DNA of 64,000 nt from an uncultured Collinsella sp. (GCA_900546775.1 UREM01000005.1:1-64000); one strand, 5' to 3'. Shown: positions 7,334-16,289, counted from the first letter of the stretch. Made by a program: numbers and translations. Notes: generated by a model not told the origin, from the sequence alone.

Positions 7334-8647
7334 TTAGCGCCCGGGGGCCAGGATCACCAGAGCGTCGTGCTCAAAGGGATGCTGAGCCACACGCACGGTG
7401 CCGTTGCCGTTGTCGCGAACAGGCAGCTTGGCGATGTGCTTGTCCTCCATGTCGAGGGCCGTCGCCGTCCAGCCGCGCGCGCCGTCGAGCTTAAACTTGA
7501 GCGCCGTGGTGCGCGGCAGGTACGTGACGACGCGATCGCCAACGCGCGCCACACGAATGGACTCGCGCGCGTCGTCGAGGAGCTCCTGCGCCGGAACCAC
7601 GGCAAGTGCATCGTCGGCAGCCGTAGCGCCCAGGGCGGCAAGCACGTGCTCGATCGCGCCAAAGTCCCACACACCCGCAAACTGCAGGCACTCTTGCCAG
7701 CGGAAGGGCATGTCAAAGCCCTCGCCCAGGACCGAGCCCTGGCTGCGCGATGTCTGCCAGTTCCACACGCCGTGTGCGCCATAGGTCACGCCGGCACTGG
7801 CGCCGGCAAGAATCGACGACCATACGCTCGCGCGACAGTCCTGCGCGGTAAAGCGCCAGTACACGTTGCGCGACGCACCCATCTGCTCGTAACAGGGCTC
7901 GGAGTTGACCATCGGCTTTTTGGGATAGCTGGCGATAAAGTCCTGCGGCAGGCGCCAGGCCTCGGGCTGGCCCTCGTAGTTGTGACCGGGCTGAAACATG
8001 TAGAAGTCCAGACGGTCCAGGTACTGTGACGGAATGGTGCGGTTGCCGCGGTTGATATGCATGGTGCGCAACGCCTCGGGCGCACGCTTGACGACTTCGT
8101 CGAGGGCATCCTCGTAATAGGCGATCGCCTCGTCGCTGGTAAAGTCGGTATCGCCCGTCACCACGTAAACGGGGTCGAACTCACCCAGGTTCTCGACGAC
8201 GCGGGCAACGTGGGCACGGACCTCCTCGCGCGGCATAACCTCGGCACCGCAACGCTCGGCAATCTTGGCGCCCCAGGTACCGGGCACGTAGTTGCACCAC
8301 ATAAGCACGAGTGCCGGACGAATGCCGTGCTCGACGGCAGCGCGGCACATGGCAGCAGCGCGGTCCCAGTACGCCTGGTTGGGACGGGACCAATCAAAAT
8401 GCACGCCGTCCTCGCTGGCATAGGGCCAAATGCCCAGATCGGGGCAGCAGCGATCCCACTGCGGCAGCGTGTTGATCTGCAGCACGTTCATGCCCTGCTC
8501 GGCGCGGCGGGTCAGATAGTAGTCCCAATCGGCCTCGGCGATGCTCGTAAACGCGCTCCAGCACGTATCGGCAAACCAAAAGAACGGTTTGCCCTCGCAC
8601 AAAAAGCCGTCCTGACGACCGTTAACGGTCAGTTTTCCCAAACTCAT
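7334..8647 (-). CDS. Apiosidase-like glycoside hydrolase (DUF4038/GH140 type)
   Basis: A 437-residue protein with a (beta/alpha)8 catalytic domain of the DUF4038 apiosidase-like family (about 10-345) and a small beta-sandwich tail (about 355-437). FFWFADTCWSAF near 22-33 is a family hallmark. Candidate acidic residues are Asp166/Asp168 in VVTGDTDF and Glu250 or Glu254 in NSEPCYEQ; their roles are inferred. There is no signal peptide, so it should work in the cytoplasm on substrates delivered by the adjacent PTS. Known GH140 members remove D-apiose from glycans. The start at 8647 follows AAAGGA at 7 nt; upstream in-frame starts lack one. The downstream neighbour is the remnant of a related hydrolase. 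Confidence 0.75.
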   Translation of the reverse strand: MSLGKLTVNGRQDGFLCEGKPFFWFADTCWSAFTSIAEADWDYYLTRRAEQGMNVLQINTLPQWDRCCPDLGIWPYASEDGVHFDWSRPNQAYWDRAAAMCRAAVEHGIRPALVLMWCNYVPGTWGAKIAERCGAEVMPREEVRAHVARVVENLGEFDPVYVVTGDTDFTSDEAIAYYEDALDEVVKRAPEALRTMHINRGNRTIPSQYLDRLDFYMFQPGHNYEGQPEAWRLPQDFIASYPKKPMVNSEPCYEQMGASRNVYWRFTAQDCRASVWSSILAGASAGVTYGAHGVWNWQTSRSQGSVLGEGFDMPFRWQECLQFAGVWDFGAIEHVLAALGATAADDALAVVPAQELLDDARESIRVARVGDRVVTYLPRTTALKFKLDGARGWTATALDMEDKHIAKLPVRDNGNGTVRVAQHPFEHDALVILAPGR

Positions 8648-8692
8648 CTGCATGTCCTTTCGTTTGATAAAGGAGTTGCGAACCGGCAGATT

Positions 8693-8717
8693 CTTTCGCG
8701 GTAACCCCGCGCGAAAG
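8693..8717. promoter_or_regulatory. Short hairpin in the leader of the hydrolase gene
   Basis: CTTTCGCG (8693-8700) pairs with CGCGAAAG (8710-8717). It lies between the PTS terminator and the hydrolase start and may be part of a leader or a processing site. Confidence 0.3.
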
Positions 8718-8783
8718 CCCCTGGCGCTTAGCAAGCCCCGGCGAGTAGGCGCCACGCGCCCCCAATCAGTCTACCTTGTAAGA

Positions 8784-8817
8784 AGGGCCCCGCCGGGCTT
8801 GCGCCTGACGGGGCCCT
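8784..8817 (-). terminator. Terminator-like hairpin after the PTS gene
   Basis: AGGGCCCCG (8784-8792) pairs with CGGGGCCCT (8809-8817); read on the minus strand it is followed by TTCTT. It lies 40 nt after the PTS stop and may reduce read-through into the hydrolase gene. Confidence 0.6.
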
Positions 8818-8857
8818 GTCGTGTAGGTAAGGTCGTATGTGACCGAATGGTTTGGCC

Positions 8858-10285
8858 TTAGGCCTCCATCTCGGCGAGCTCCTCCTTGGAGAAGCCAGTG
8901 GCAAAGACGACGGCAGCGGCGATGACAAAGGAGATTGCCATACCGACGATAGCCCAGACGGTGTTCATCTGGCCACCCTGCAGGTAGTTGGTGAAGACCA
9001 GGAAGTTGGAGGCACCGCCGGCCAGGTAGTAGGTAACACCCATGAGGCCGGAGAACACAGCGCCGATGGCACCGCCGATGAACATGCCGAGCATGGTGCG
9101 ACGGAAGCGCATAAGGATACCGAAGAGTGCGGGCTCGGTGACGCCGCCGGCGATGGCGGAGATGACGTAACCCAGGGCAAGACCCTTCTCGTCGGGGTTC
9201 TTCATCTTGAGGAAGGCACCGAAGGCGCAGCCCCAGACAGCAGCCATAGCGCAGTTGGTGGAAACGAAGACGAAGGGATCGTAGCCGGCAGCGATGATCT
9301 GAACCTGAGCGAGCAGGATGACGGGCATGTGCATGCCGCAGACCACGAAGAGCTGCCAGAAGGCGCCGAGGATGGCCATGACGATCAGGATGCCGATGCC
9401 GCCAAGGTCAGCAAGGCCGAAGAGGGCGTTGGCGATCAGCGTACCGATCTCGTTGCCGATCGGAGCGAGGACGATGAAGGCAATGGGAATCGTGACAATC
9501 ATGGTGCAGAACGGCGTGAAGACCGTGGACAGCACGTCGGGCATGACCTTCTTAAAGAACTTCTCAACAAAGTACAGGACGGGCACCGAGAGAATGATCG
9601 GCAGGACGGACTGCTGGTAGTTGGCAGCGGCGATCTGGATGCCGTAGACGGAAATGATTCCGCCACCCTCCTGAGTCGCGACACTCACGACGGACGGGGC
9701 CATGAGAGCGCCGCCGAGGAGCATGCCCAGAACCGGAGAGGCGCCGAGCTTCTTAGCCGCGGCATAACCCAGGTAGATGGGGATAAAGGTGAACGTGGCC
9801 TCGTACAGCGTGGTGTAGAGGAACGTGTAGGTCGGATCGGTGTCGGAGATAACGCCGAGCATGGTGGGGCCAAGAACCGCAGCGATGGTGCGGAACAGAC
9901 CGCCGGCCATGAGCAGCGGGATCAGCTGGGTCATGGAGCCCGACAGATAGTCGAGGATGATATTAGGCAGGTTCTTGATATCGAACTTCTCCTTGGGAGC
10001 GTCGAGATTCTCGTCGACCGCGGCACCCTGCTTGACGCCGGACATGGCGACGAACTCGGCGAGCACCTTGGGCACGTTCTGGCCGATGATGACCTGGAGC
10101 TGGCTGCCGGCGAACTGGCAACCCAGAACACCCTTGACCTTCTTGATCTTCTCCACATCGGCCTTGCTGTTATCCTTGAGCGTCAGACGCAGGCGCGTCA
10201 TGCAGTTGGTGGCGACGGTAACATTCTCCGCACCGCCCACGAGCTCGAGGACATCGGTGGCAATCTGTTTGTTATCTACTGCCAT
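8858..10285 (-). CDS. PTS EIIBC permease, glucose/beta-glucoside superfamily
   Basis: The 475-residue permease takes up a sugar or glycoside while phosphorylating it. The N-terminal EIIB domain (about 1-90) has the phosphorylated Cys28 in ATNCMTRLRL. After a linker, the EIIC domain (about 110-470) has eight to ten membrane segments with GGVTEPALFGILMRFR typical of the family. There is no EIIA domain, so EIIA must come from another protein. ATG 10285 is preceded by GGAGG at 6-7 nt. It is upstream of the apiosidase-like hydrolase in the same direction and divergent from an esterase, with palindromic operator-like sites between. The substrate is probably an apiose-bearing or other beta-glucoside; this is inference. 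Confidence 0.88.
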   Translation of the reverse strand: MAVDNKQIATDVLELVGGAENVTVATNCMTRLRLTLKDNSKADVEKIKKVKGVLGCQFAGSQLQVIIGQNVPKVLAEFVAMSGVKQGAAVDENLDAPKEKFDIKNLPNIILDYLSGSMTQLIPLLMAGGLFRTIAAVLGPTMLGVISDTDPTYTFLYTTLYEATFTFIPIYLGYAAAKKLGASPVLGMLLGGALMAPSVVSVATQEGGGIISVYGIQIAAANYQQSVLPIILSVPVLYFVEKFFKKVMPDVLSTVFTPFCTMIVTIPIAFIVLAPIGNEIGTLIANALFGLADLGGIGILIVMAILGAFWQLFVVCGMHMPVILLAQVQIIAAGYDPFVFVSTNCAMAAVWGCAFGAFLKMKNPDEKGLALGYVISAIAGGVTEPALFGILMRFRRTMLGMFIGGAIGAVFSGLMGVTYYLAGGASNFLVFTNYLQGGQMNTVWAIVGMAISFVIAAAVVFATGFSKEELAEMEA

Positions 10286-10391
10286 GGGACCCCTCCCCAT
10301 ATCATCGTGTGTCTACCCGTTTGGACGTAGGCACGCCTTTGGCCCGGCGACTATAACCCCTTACGGTTACCGGACCCTTGGATACGCCATC

Positions 10392-10408
10392 GTAAACAAA
10401 GTGTTTAC
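10392..10408. promoter_or_regulatory. Operator-like palindrome GTAAAC-n5-GTTTAC
   Basis: GTAAAC (10392-10397) and GTTTAC (10403-10408) form a perfect inverted repeat about 110 nt upstream of the PTS start. ACGTTTACGAG follows at once. Similar half sites occur upstream of the isomerase and LacI genes at 34.6 and 35.9 kb, so it may be bound by that LacI protein. Confidence 0.5.
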
Positions 10409-10628
10409 TGAACGTTTACGAGCTTTAGTTTACACGGAATGCCTAATATGTGGCAATTTTGCCATTTGCCGTCCGGTGAACGGTAGGAAATCGGGGGTGA
10501 ACGTAATTGACTGCTAAGGCATCATATATTGGGCCATTTATTTCGAAATGGTCATCTACGTGGACTTTTATCTAAGCTGGCACCACGATGCCTTGTTGAC
10601 TCATCAACAAAAGCCCTGCTAGATAGTA

Positions 10629-10645
10629 GTAAACGAGTGTTTAGC
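10629..10645. promoter_or_regulatory. Second GTAAAC/GTTTAG operator-like site
   Basis: GTAAAC, four bases, then GTTTAGC form a near-palindrome in the divergent region between the PTS and esterase genes. The rest of the 490-nt region 10286-10775 contains a small CCATTT/AAATGG hairpin near 10540 and no gene. Confidence 0.45.
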
Positions 10646-10712
10646 AGTTCATTGAGCGTTTGATGCGACCGTTTACCGAGTTCATCTGCTTATTCTCTAA
10701 TTCTGCTTTACA

Positions 10713-10726
10713 CTAAACATGTTTAG
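10713..10726. promoter_or_regulatory. Third operator-like palindrome CTAAACATGTTTAG
   Basis: This perfect palindrome lies 50 nt before the esterase start and overlaps the end of a -10-like TACACT (10709-10714), a position where a bound repressor would block the promoter. Confidence 0.5.
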
Positions 10727-10775
10727 ATTGTATTGCCGCGATTATTTAGCACGCGCGGCACAAGGGAGGAAGCTC

Positions 10776-12113
10776 ATGGAACTCAAGTCATGTACCTACG
10801 CAACCGTCACCACCTTGGGTGACTTTGGCCCCTGGATCAGCAAGGTCGTTCTCGACCTGCCCTGCACCGTACGCGCCAACGATCTCGATGCGAACACTTT
10901 CCATATATATGTAGAGCGTCACGAACGCACGGGCGAGGTCCTGATGCGCAAGGAGCACGGCGCCGACCATGCCGCTCCCTCCGTGGGTTACATCGACGTT
11001 CTCGCCGCGTATCCGTGTGACGAGAACGGCCGCAAGCTCGCCGTGGGCACCCATGTGGCGCTCGAAGTCGCCGAGCAGCGCCTGACCAAAAAGATTGAAG
11101 GCGGCGTCATGGGCTCGCGCCTGCTCGACGACCAGCTGCGCATCACGCAGCTCGCGGCTCTTCCCGGCGACGACGGCGACGACCCCACCTGCGGCCTGGT
11201 CTTCGATGCCTGCCGCGGCGACATCTGCCCCGCGCTCAAGGGCTGGAGCAATGCCGTGCAAAAGACCGCCGTCAATGGTATTGCGCTCGAGTACGGCTTC
11301 TTTGAGCCCAGCTTTAAGGCAGAGGACTCGGCCTGCTTCAATCCCTTCGCGCCCGAGGCCACGGTCGTGCCCCAAAAGGCTCCGCTCGTGGTGTACCTGC
11401 ACGGCGCCGGCGAAGGCAAGGGTGCCACGAAGGGCGAAGGCGCCACGCGCGCCCATATCGGCAACCGCGTGACGGCCATTAGCCAGGCGCAAATCCAGCG
11501 CTACTTTGGCGGCTTTGCCTGGGTGCTCGTGCCGCAGTCGCCCACGTTTTGGATGGACAACGGCGTCGAGCAGCTCGGTCGCTCCAACCAGAGCATCTAC
11601 TCCCCCGTGCTCAAGGCGCTCATCGATGAGTTTGTCGCCGAGCATGCCGATCGCATCGATACCGACCGCATCGTGGTTGCCGGCCTTTCCAACGGCGGCT
11701 TTATGACCCTGCGCCTGTGCGCCGACTACCCCGATTTCTTCGCCGCCGGCCTTCCCTGCTGTGCCCCGTGGTACAACGCCACGGACGAGGACGTGGCCGC
11801 GCTCGCCAAGACGCCGCTGTGGTTTACGCACTCCAAGGGCGACGAGCTTGTGTCACCGCAACAGACCGTGCTGCCGCTGTTCGCGCGCCTGCGCGGTGCC
11901 GGCGCCAACGTGCATCTCACCTACTTTAGCCATGTCGAGGACCTGACCGGCGTGTATCGCGAGGCCGACGGCTCGGCCAAGAAGACGTTCAACCACGGCG
12001 TGTGGATCCACCAATTCAACGACCTGTGTTATCAAGACTTCGACGGGGGCAACGTACTCATCGACGGCGAGCCGGTGGGCTGCTGGGAGTGGTCGGCCAG
12101 GGTTTCGAGGTAA
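10776..12113 (+). CDS. Serine esterase, alpha/beta-hydrolase (PHB depolymerase/POP-like)
   Basis: A 445-residue protein with an N-terminal beta-rich region (about 1-185) and a C-terminal alpha/beta-hydrolase domain. Ser305 lies in the nucleophile elbow GLSNGG; the oxyanion region is VYLHGAGEGKG. Asp in HSKGDELVSP and His in FNHGVWIH complete a plausible triad. There is no signal peptide. ATG 10776 has GGGAGGA 5 nt upstream. It is divergent from the PTS gene and shares its operator-like region. It may strip acyl groups from glycosides brought in by the PTS, but the substrate cannot be read from sequence. Confidence 0.75.
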   Translation: MELKSCTYATVTTLGDFGPWISKVVLDLPCTVRANDLDANTFHIYVERHERTGEVLMRKEHGADHAAPSVGYIDVLAAYPCDENGRKLAVGTHVALEVAEQRLTKKIEGGVMGSRLLDDQLRITQLAALPGDDGDDPTCGLVFDACRGDICPALKGWSNAVQKTAVNGIALEYGFFEPSFKAEDSACFNPFAPEATVVPQKAPLVVYLHGAGEGKGATKGEGATRAHIGNRVTAISQAQIQRYFGGFAWVLVPQSPTFWMDNGVEQLGRSNQSIYSPVLKALIDEFVAEHADRIDTDRIVVAGLSNGGFMTLRLCADYPDFFAAGLPCCAPWYNATDEDVAALAKTPLWFTHSKGDELVSPQQTVLPLFARLRGAGANVHLTYFSHVEDLTGVYREADGSAKKTFNHGVWIHQFNDLCYQDFDGGNVLIDGEPVGCWEWSARVSR

Positions 12114-12123
12114 CCATCCCATC

Positions 12124-12250
12124 GGGGGCTCTGACCTTTAGTTTTGTAAACGTCCTCGCGCATGAGCCCCGCTTATCCTGCTCCTTCGGAGCATCGGATA
12201 AGCGGGGCTCGCGCTGCGGAATGTTTACAAAACTAAAGGTCAGAGCCCCC
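12124..12250. repeat. 127-nt near-continuous hairpin
   Basis: Perfect 28-bp outer arms (12124-12151 and 12223-12250), a perfect 15-bp middle stem GAGCCCCGCTTATCC (12164-12178 with 12196-12210) and an inner TGCTCC/GGAGCA stem (12179-12193) nest on one axis. It lies 10 nt after the esterase stop codon and might act as its terminator, but it is far larger than needed and looks like a mobile hairpin element. Confidence 0.85.
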
Positions 12251-12380
12251 CTAAGTTAACGTTGTTCGAAACGCTGGTCGGCCGCTTCCGGCGGGCCGCC
12301 GGGTCGCGGGCGATGGGGGCGTGGGTCCCGTCTTGCCTTGCGCGTAACTGGCTGAATTGATTTTGATTGGAGCTGTTCCT

Positions 12381-13892
12381 ATGTCCCAGAAGTTGACTCG
12401 GGCGATTGTTACCACTGATATGGAAGTCGATGATATGAACTCGCTTGTTCATTTGGCTCTGTATCTCAACTTGCTTGATGTTCAGGCTGTGGTGTATACG
12501 GCTTCGCAGTATCACTTTCTTGGGGATGGGGTTCATACGCTCGGCGAGGTGAATTCGCATTGGCGGACCAAAGGGCGGCGCTCTTATGAGTGGGCTGTTG
12601 TGCCTCATGAGCCCGATCCGCTGGCTGGCGAGCTTCGTGAGTATCGGCCGTTTCCCGAGCATTGGATTGAGAGTCTCTGGAGTAATGAATATACCCAGGC
12701 TTGGCCGCAGTTGCAGGCAAATGCGGACGCCGCCGGTGAACCGCCGTTTCCCACGCCTGCCCAGATGATCGAGCGTACGTTTGTGGGAAATGTTGCTTTT
12801 GAGGGTGATGTGCGCGAGGAGACTGAAGGGTCTCACGTCATCGCCGATGCCATCATGGACGATGACCCGCGTACGTTATGGTTGCTCAGCTGGGGTGGTA
12901 TGAATACGATCGTTCGCGCCCTCATGAGTATTGCCGAGCGCTATCGCGCCACGCCCGAGTGGCCCGCCGTGCAGCAGCAGGTCTATCAGAAGGTGCGCGT
13001 GATGGGCGTTGCCGATGGCGTGGGACAGGACAACTCGTGGCTCGACCATGGGCGCGAGCTCTTTCCCGAGCTCATCTTTTGGCGTACGCCCTATATGTAT
13101 GGCAACTATTTCGACGCCAAAACAGCTCAGCCCGATACGCTGCCGCTGTTTAAGGCTCCCTGGCCCGAGCAGAATCTCACGCAGGGCAACGGCCCCCTCA
13201 TGGCACGCTATATGCTCTATGGCGATGGTAAGGTCTACGAAAACGAGCCTGAGCGCTTTCAGTTTGGCAAGCATGCCCGTCTGGATTGGGGCCTGGAAGG
13301 CATGCCCGCGATGCAGTTTGAGCGCGGCGATTTTATGGCCGAAGGCGACAGCATGACCTATATTCCGCTGCTGCCGTTTGGCCTGCGCGGTATCGACGAC
13401 CGCGGCTTCGATACGCTGCTGGGACGCATGTTTTTTGATGGGCATCCCGATGCGAACGCGCCCGCCGGTTTTGCCTCCATCGGCACGCCCGCAGACGACA
13501 ATCTCAATCCCTATCTGCGTGCCTATCAGGAAGACTTTGCCGCCCGCGCGCAATGGTGTGCCCATGATCCGGCCATCTGCTCGCATCCGGCACATGTTGT
13601 CGAGACCACGGCCGACCGCAGCGCCACAGCCGGCGAGCGCGTCGACCTTACAGCGACCATCGTCGACCCCGACGGCAAGGGCTTCGATGTACATTGGGAT
13701 GTCGCCGTGGACCCGTCGAGCTATGCAGGCGCCCAGGATCTGTCGCTGTGGCAAGAATGCACGGTAGACACCGCTTTCATCGTGCCCGCCGACGCGCGGC
13801 CCGGCGACCGCCTTGTGCTCACCCTTACCGTGCAGACGCGCGCCGAGCGCCCCTGCAGCCGCTACGCCCAGGTCGCCGTAACCGTGGCATAG
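12381..13892 (+). CDS. DUF1593 protein, nucleoside-hydrolase-like
   Basis: The 503-residue protein begins with TTDMEVDDMNSLVHLALYLN, which resembles the Asp-rich calcium site of inosine-uridine nucleoside hydrolases as found in DUF1593 proteins. The catalytic-like domain covers about 1-400 and a beta-sandwich of the Ig/cadherin-like type follows (about 410-503). No signal peptide is seen. The glycosidic bond it cleaves is unknown. GGAG about 8 nt before 12381 sets the start. The first ~450 nt use noticeably more AT-rich codons than the rest, which hints at a mosaic gene. Confidence 0.75.
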   Translation: MSQKLTRAIVTTDMEVDDMNSLVHLALYLNLLDVQAVVYTASQYHFLGDGVHTLGEVNSHWRTKGRRSYEWAVVPHEPDPLAGELREYRPFPEHWIESLWSNEYTQAWPQLQANADAAGEPPFPTPAQMIERTFVGNVAFEGDVREETEGSHVIADAIMDDDPRTLWLLSWGGMNTIVRALMSIAERYRATPEWPAVQQQVYQKVRVMGVADGVGQDNSWLDHGRELFPELIFWRTPYMYGNYFDAKTAQPDTLPLFKAPWPEQNLTQGNGPLMARYMLYGDGKVYENEPERFQFGKHARLDWGLEGMPAMQFERGDFMAEGDSMTYIPLLPFGLRGIDDRGFDTLLGRMFFDGHPDANAPAGFASIGTPADDNLNPYLRAYQEDFAARAQWCAHDPAICSHPAHVVETTADRSATAGERVDLTATIVDPDGKGFDVHWDVAVDPSSYAGAQDLSLWQECTVDTAFIVPADARPGDRLVLTLTVQTRAERPCSRYAQVAVTVA

Positions 13893-13984
13893 CAAGGACG
13901 GCGCCCACATTCGGCAGCCGCCGCATTCGACAAAGAGTGTCCCCAGGCGCCAAACGAGCGAGGATTTTTGGACACCCAAATGAC

Positions 13985-14048
13985 GAGAGTGGATAATCTC
14001 CCACTTTGAGCCTGCACACAGGTCAAAAACGGGAGATTATCCACTCTC
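13985..14048. repeat. GAGAGTGGATAATCTCCC hairpin (copy 2)
   Basis: The perfect 18-nt arms at 13985-14002 and 14031-14048 match the elements at 5874 and 22800. The flank AACGAGCGAGGATTTTTGGA just upstream is shared with the 22.8-kb copy. Confidence 0.85.
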
Positions 14049-14059
14049 ATTCTACGGGT

Positions 14060-14119
14060 ACTCATTGGGGACGTACTTAAATGAGTAGTTTCACTCATTT
14101 AAGTACGTCCCCAATGAGT
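14060..14119. repeat. Perfect 27-bp inverted pair of REP-like units
   Basis: Two 27-nt units, 14060-14086 and 14093-14119, are exact reverse complements across a 6-nt spacer. Together with the preceding hairpin they fill most of the gap 13893-14240; the remaining bases hold no gene. Confidence 0.9.
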
Positions 14120-14240
14120 AGGAAAAATGGGCCATGTGTCCCAGTTGTGGAGACTCCTTGAGCCGTCTGGGTATCGCGAAGGATCGCGCACTCCCCCATC
14201 ATCAAAAGTGACACACGCTACCTGTTGATGGGAGGCAGCC

Positions 14241-14978
14241 ATGGGCTTCTTTGACAAGATGTTCGAGAAGAAAGAGTGCGCGATTTGCGGTACCGAGCTG
14301 GGACTTCTAGGTAAGACAAAAATCAATGAAGGCTACCTGTGCAAAGAGTGCGCCGGCAAACTCTCCCCCTACTTCCACGGCTATCGCTCCAGCACCGCGG
14401 ACGATATCCGTGAGCAACTCGCCTACCGCGAGGCCAACGCCGAACGCCTGTCTTCGTTCAACCCCACGCGCACGCTTTCTGCCGGGCGCACCAATATTAT
14501 GCTCGATGAGGACGCGGGCCTGCTGATCATCACTTCGCAGAGCCGCTGGCGCGACGCCAATCCCGACATCATCGAATTCTCGCAGGTACTCGGCTGCGAT
14601 ATGGATATCGACGAGCATCGCACCGAGATCTATCGCGAGGCCAAGGACGGCGAGCGCGAGAGCTACAACCCGCCGCGTTATGACCTGGATTACGACTTTA
14701 ATCTGACCATCTACGTCAACACGCCGTACTTTACCGAGATCAACCTGCGCGTGAACGACTCCACCATCGATCAGCGCGGCTCCATCGAATATCGCGAGGC
14801 CAAGCGCCAGGCAACCGAGGTTCGCGACGCGCTGGTGCAGCTGCGTCAGGAAACGCGCGACAGCGTCGTGGCCGCCAAGGCCCCCAAGACTGCGGTAACC
14901 TGCCCCTTCTGCGGTGCGACCACCATTCCCGATGCCAGTGGGCGCTGCGAATACTGCGGCGGCGCCATCGGCGCATAG
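14241..14978 (+). CDS. DUF4428 zinc-ribbon protein
   Basis: The 245-residue soluble protein begins with a DUF4428 domain with two CxxC pairs (CAICG at 14-18 and CKEC near 35-38), has an alpha/beta middle with no known family, and ends with a zinc ribbon (CPFCG ... CEYCG). GGGAGG at 5 nt fixes ATG 14241. It is the first gene of a run of four forward genes with short gaps. The middle part resembles sequences that accompany DUF4428 and could bind lipid or protein partners, but no activity is known. Confidence 0.75.
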   Translation: MGFFDKMFEKKECAICGTELGLLGKTKINEGYLCKECAGKLSPYFHGYRSSTADDIREQLAYREANAERLSSFNPTRTLSAGRTNIMLDEDAGLLIITSQSRWRDANPDIIEFSQVLGCDMDIDEHRTEIYREAKDGERESYNPPRYDLDYDFNLTIYVNTPYFTEINLRVNDSTIDQRGSIEYREAKRQATEVRDALVQLRQETRDSVVAAKAPKTAVTCPFCGATTIPDASGRCEYCGGAIGA

Positions 14979-15002
14979 CCCCCGGCAGCGAAAGGACCGA
15001 TC

Positions 15003-16289
15003 ATGGCCTTCGAGAGCGTCAACTATCAGTGTCCCGCGTGCGGCGGCCCCCTTCACTTTGCCAGCACCGAGCAAAAGCTCATCTGCGACTACTGCGATTC
15101 TCGTTTTGAAGTCGAAGAAGTCGAGGCCCTCTATCGCGAGCGCCAGGACAAGGCAGATGCCAAAGCCGATGCCGTGCAGGAGCTCGCCCAAAACGCCGGC
15201 TACATCTGCTCGTCGTGCGGCGCCGAGCTCGTGTCCGACGGCACCGTCGCCGTCACCACCTGCCCGTACTGCGGCAACTCCGCCGTGGCGCCCGGCCAGC
15301 TCTCGGGCGACTTCTCGCCCGACCTGGTGATTCCGTTTAAGCTCGGGCGCGACGATGTCACGACCGCACTCAAGGAACACTACAAGGGCAAGATCTTGCT
15401 GCCCAAGAGCTTTGTCACCGGCAACCACATCGACGAGGTCCAAGGTGTCTACGTGCCGTTTTGGCTCTACGGCGCCCGCGTTGACGGCGAAGTGTACTTT
15501 GACGCGACCAACGAGACCGTGACCGAGGAATCCGATCGCACCGTCACGACCACCGACCACTACGATGCCTATCGCAAGGGCAATATCTCGTTTAAGCGCG
15601 TGCCCGTCGACGGATCGTCCAAGATGCCCGACGGCCACATGGACGCCATCGAGCCGTTTGACTACGACGCGCTGCGTTCGTTCTCGGTCGCATATATGCC
15701 CGGCTACATCGCCAACCGTTACGACGAGGACCGCGAGACCTGCAAGGCGCGCGCCGAGCGCCGCATGGAGGAGAGCACGATCTCGGCCCTGCGCGAGACC
15801 GTCGTCGACGAATACGACGATGCCACGGTCGAAAGCAAGCAGCTCGACTACACCTGGGAAGACAGCGACTACGCCCTGTTCCCCGTCTGGATGCTCTCCA
15901 CCTCGTGGAACGGCAAGAGCTACCTGTTTGCCATGAACGGCCAGACCGGCCGCTTGGTCGGCGAGCTCCCCTGCTCCAAGCCCAAGCTCGCTATTGCCTC
16001 GGTGCTGTTCTTTGTGATCGGATTTATCCTCTCCCAGATTCTCTTTATGGGTGAGAACGCCTTCGATCCGGATTACCTCGCCTTTGATATCGAGGGCATC
16101 CTCATCAACATCGTCGCGCCGCTGATCATCGTGATTATCGGAGACGTGCTACTGGTAGGCCAGCTCAAGACGGCCAACGAGGCCACCCACGCCGACGAGT
16201 ATTGCGGCGAGCTCGACCTGACCGAGAAGCACGACACCTTCAACCACACCGAGACCACCGTTGTCATGAAAGACGACAAGGACGACTAA
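15003..16289 (+). CDS. TFIIB-type zinc-ribbon membrane protein (YdjG-like)
   Basis: The 428-residue protein carries two N-terminal zinc ribbons (CPACG ... CDYCD at 11-33 and CSSCG ... CPYCG at about 70-95), a long soluble domain with PFKLGRDDV and GVYVPFWLYG, and two hydrophobic helices near 330-350 and 355-380. This arrangement matches Bacillus subtilis YdjG, a protein of the SigW-controlled ydjFGHI operon that helps recruit the PspA homologue YdjF to the membrane. Here no pspA gene is adjacent. The DUF4428 gene ends 24 nt upstream and the SPFH gene starts 48 nt downstream. Confidence 0.8.
   Translation: MAFESVNYQCPACGGPLHFASTEQKLICDYCDSRFEVEEVEALYRERQDKADAKADAVQELAQNAGYICSSCGAELVSDGTVAVTTCPYCGNSAVAPGQLSGDFSPDLVIPFKLGRDDVTTALKEHYKGKILLPKSFVTGNHIDEVQGVYVPFWLYGARVDGEVYFDATNETVTEESDRTVTTTDHYDAYRKGNISFKRVPVDGSSKMPDGHMDAIEPFDYDALRSFSVAYMPGYIANRYDEDRETCKARAERRMEESTISALRETVVDEYDDATVESKQLDYTWEDSDYALFPVWMLSTSWNGKSYLFAMNGQTGRLVGELPCSKPKLAIASVLFFVIGFILSQILFMGENAFDPDYLAFDIEGILINIVAPLIIVIIGDVLLVGQLKTANEATHADEYCGELDLTEKHDTFNHTETTVVMKDDKDD

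Noticed and set aside
5818..14119. A possible CRISPR array from the repeated ~27-nt units
   Set aside because: Units are spread over 50 kb, are palindromic, lack regular 30-40-nt spacers and no cas gene is present. They are REP-like.
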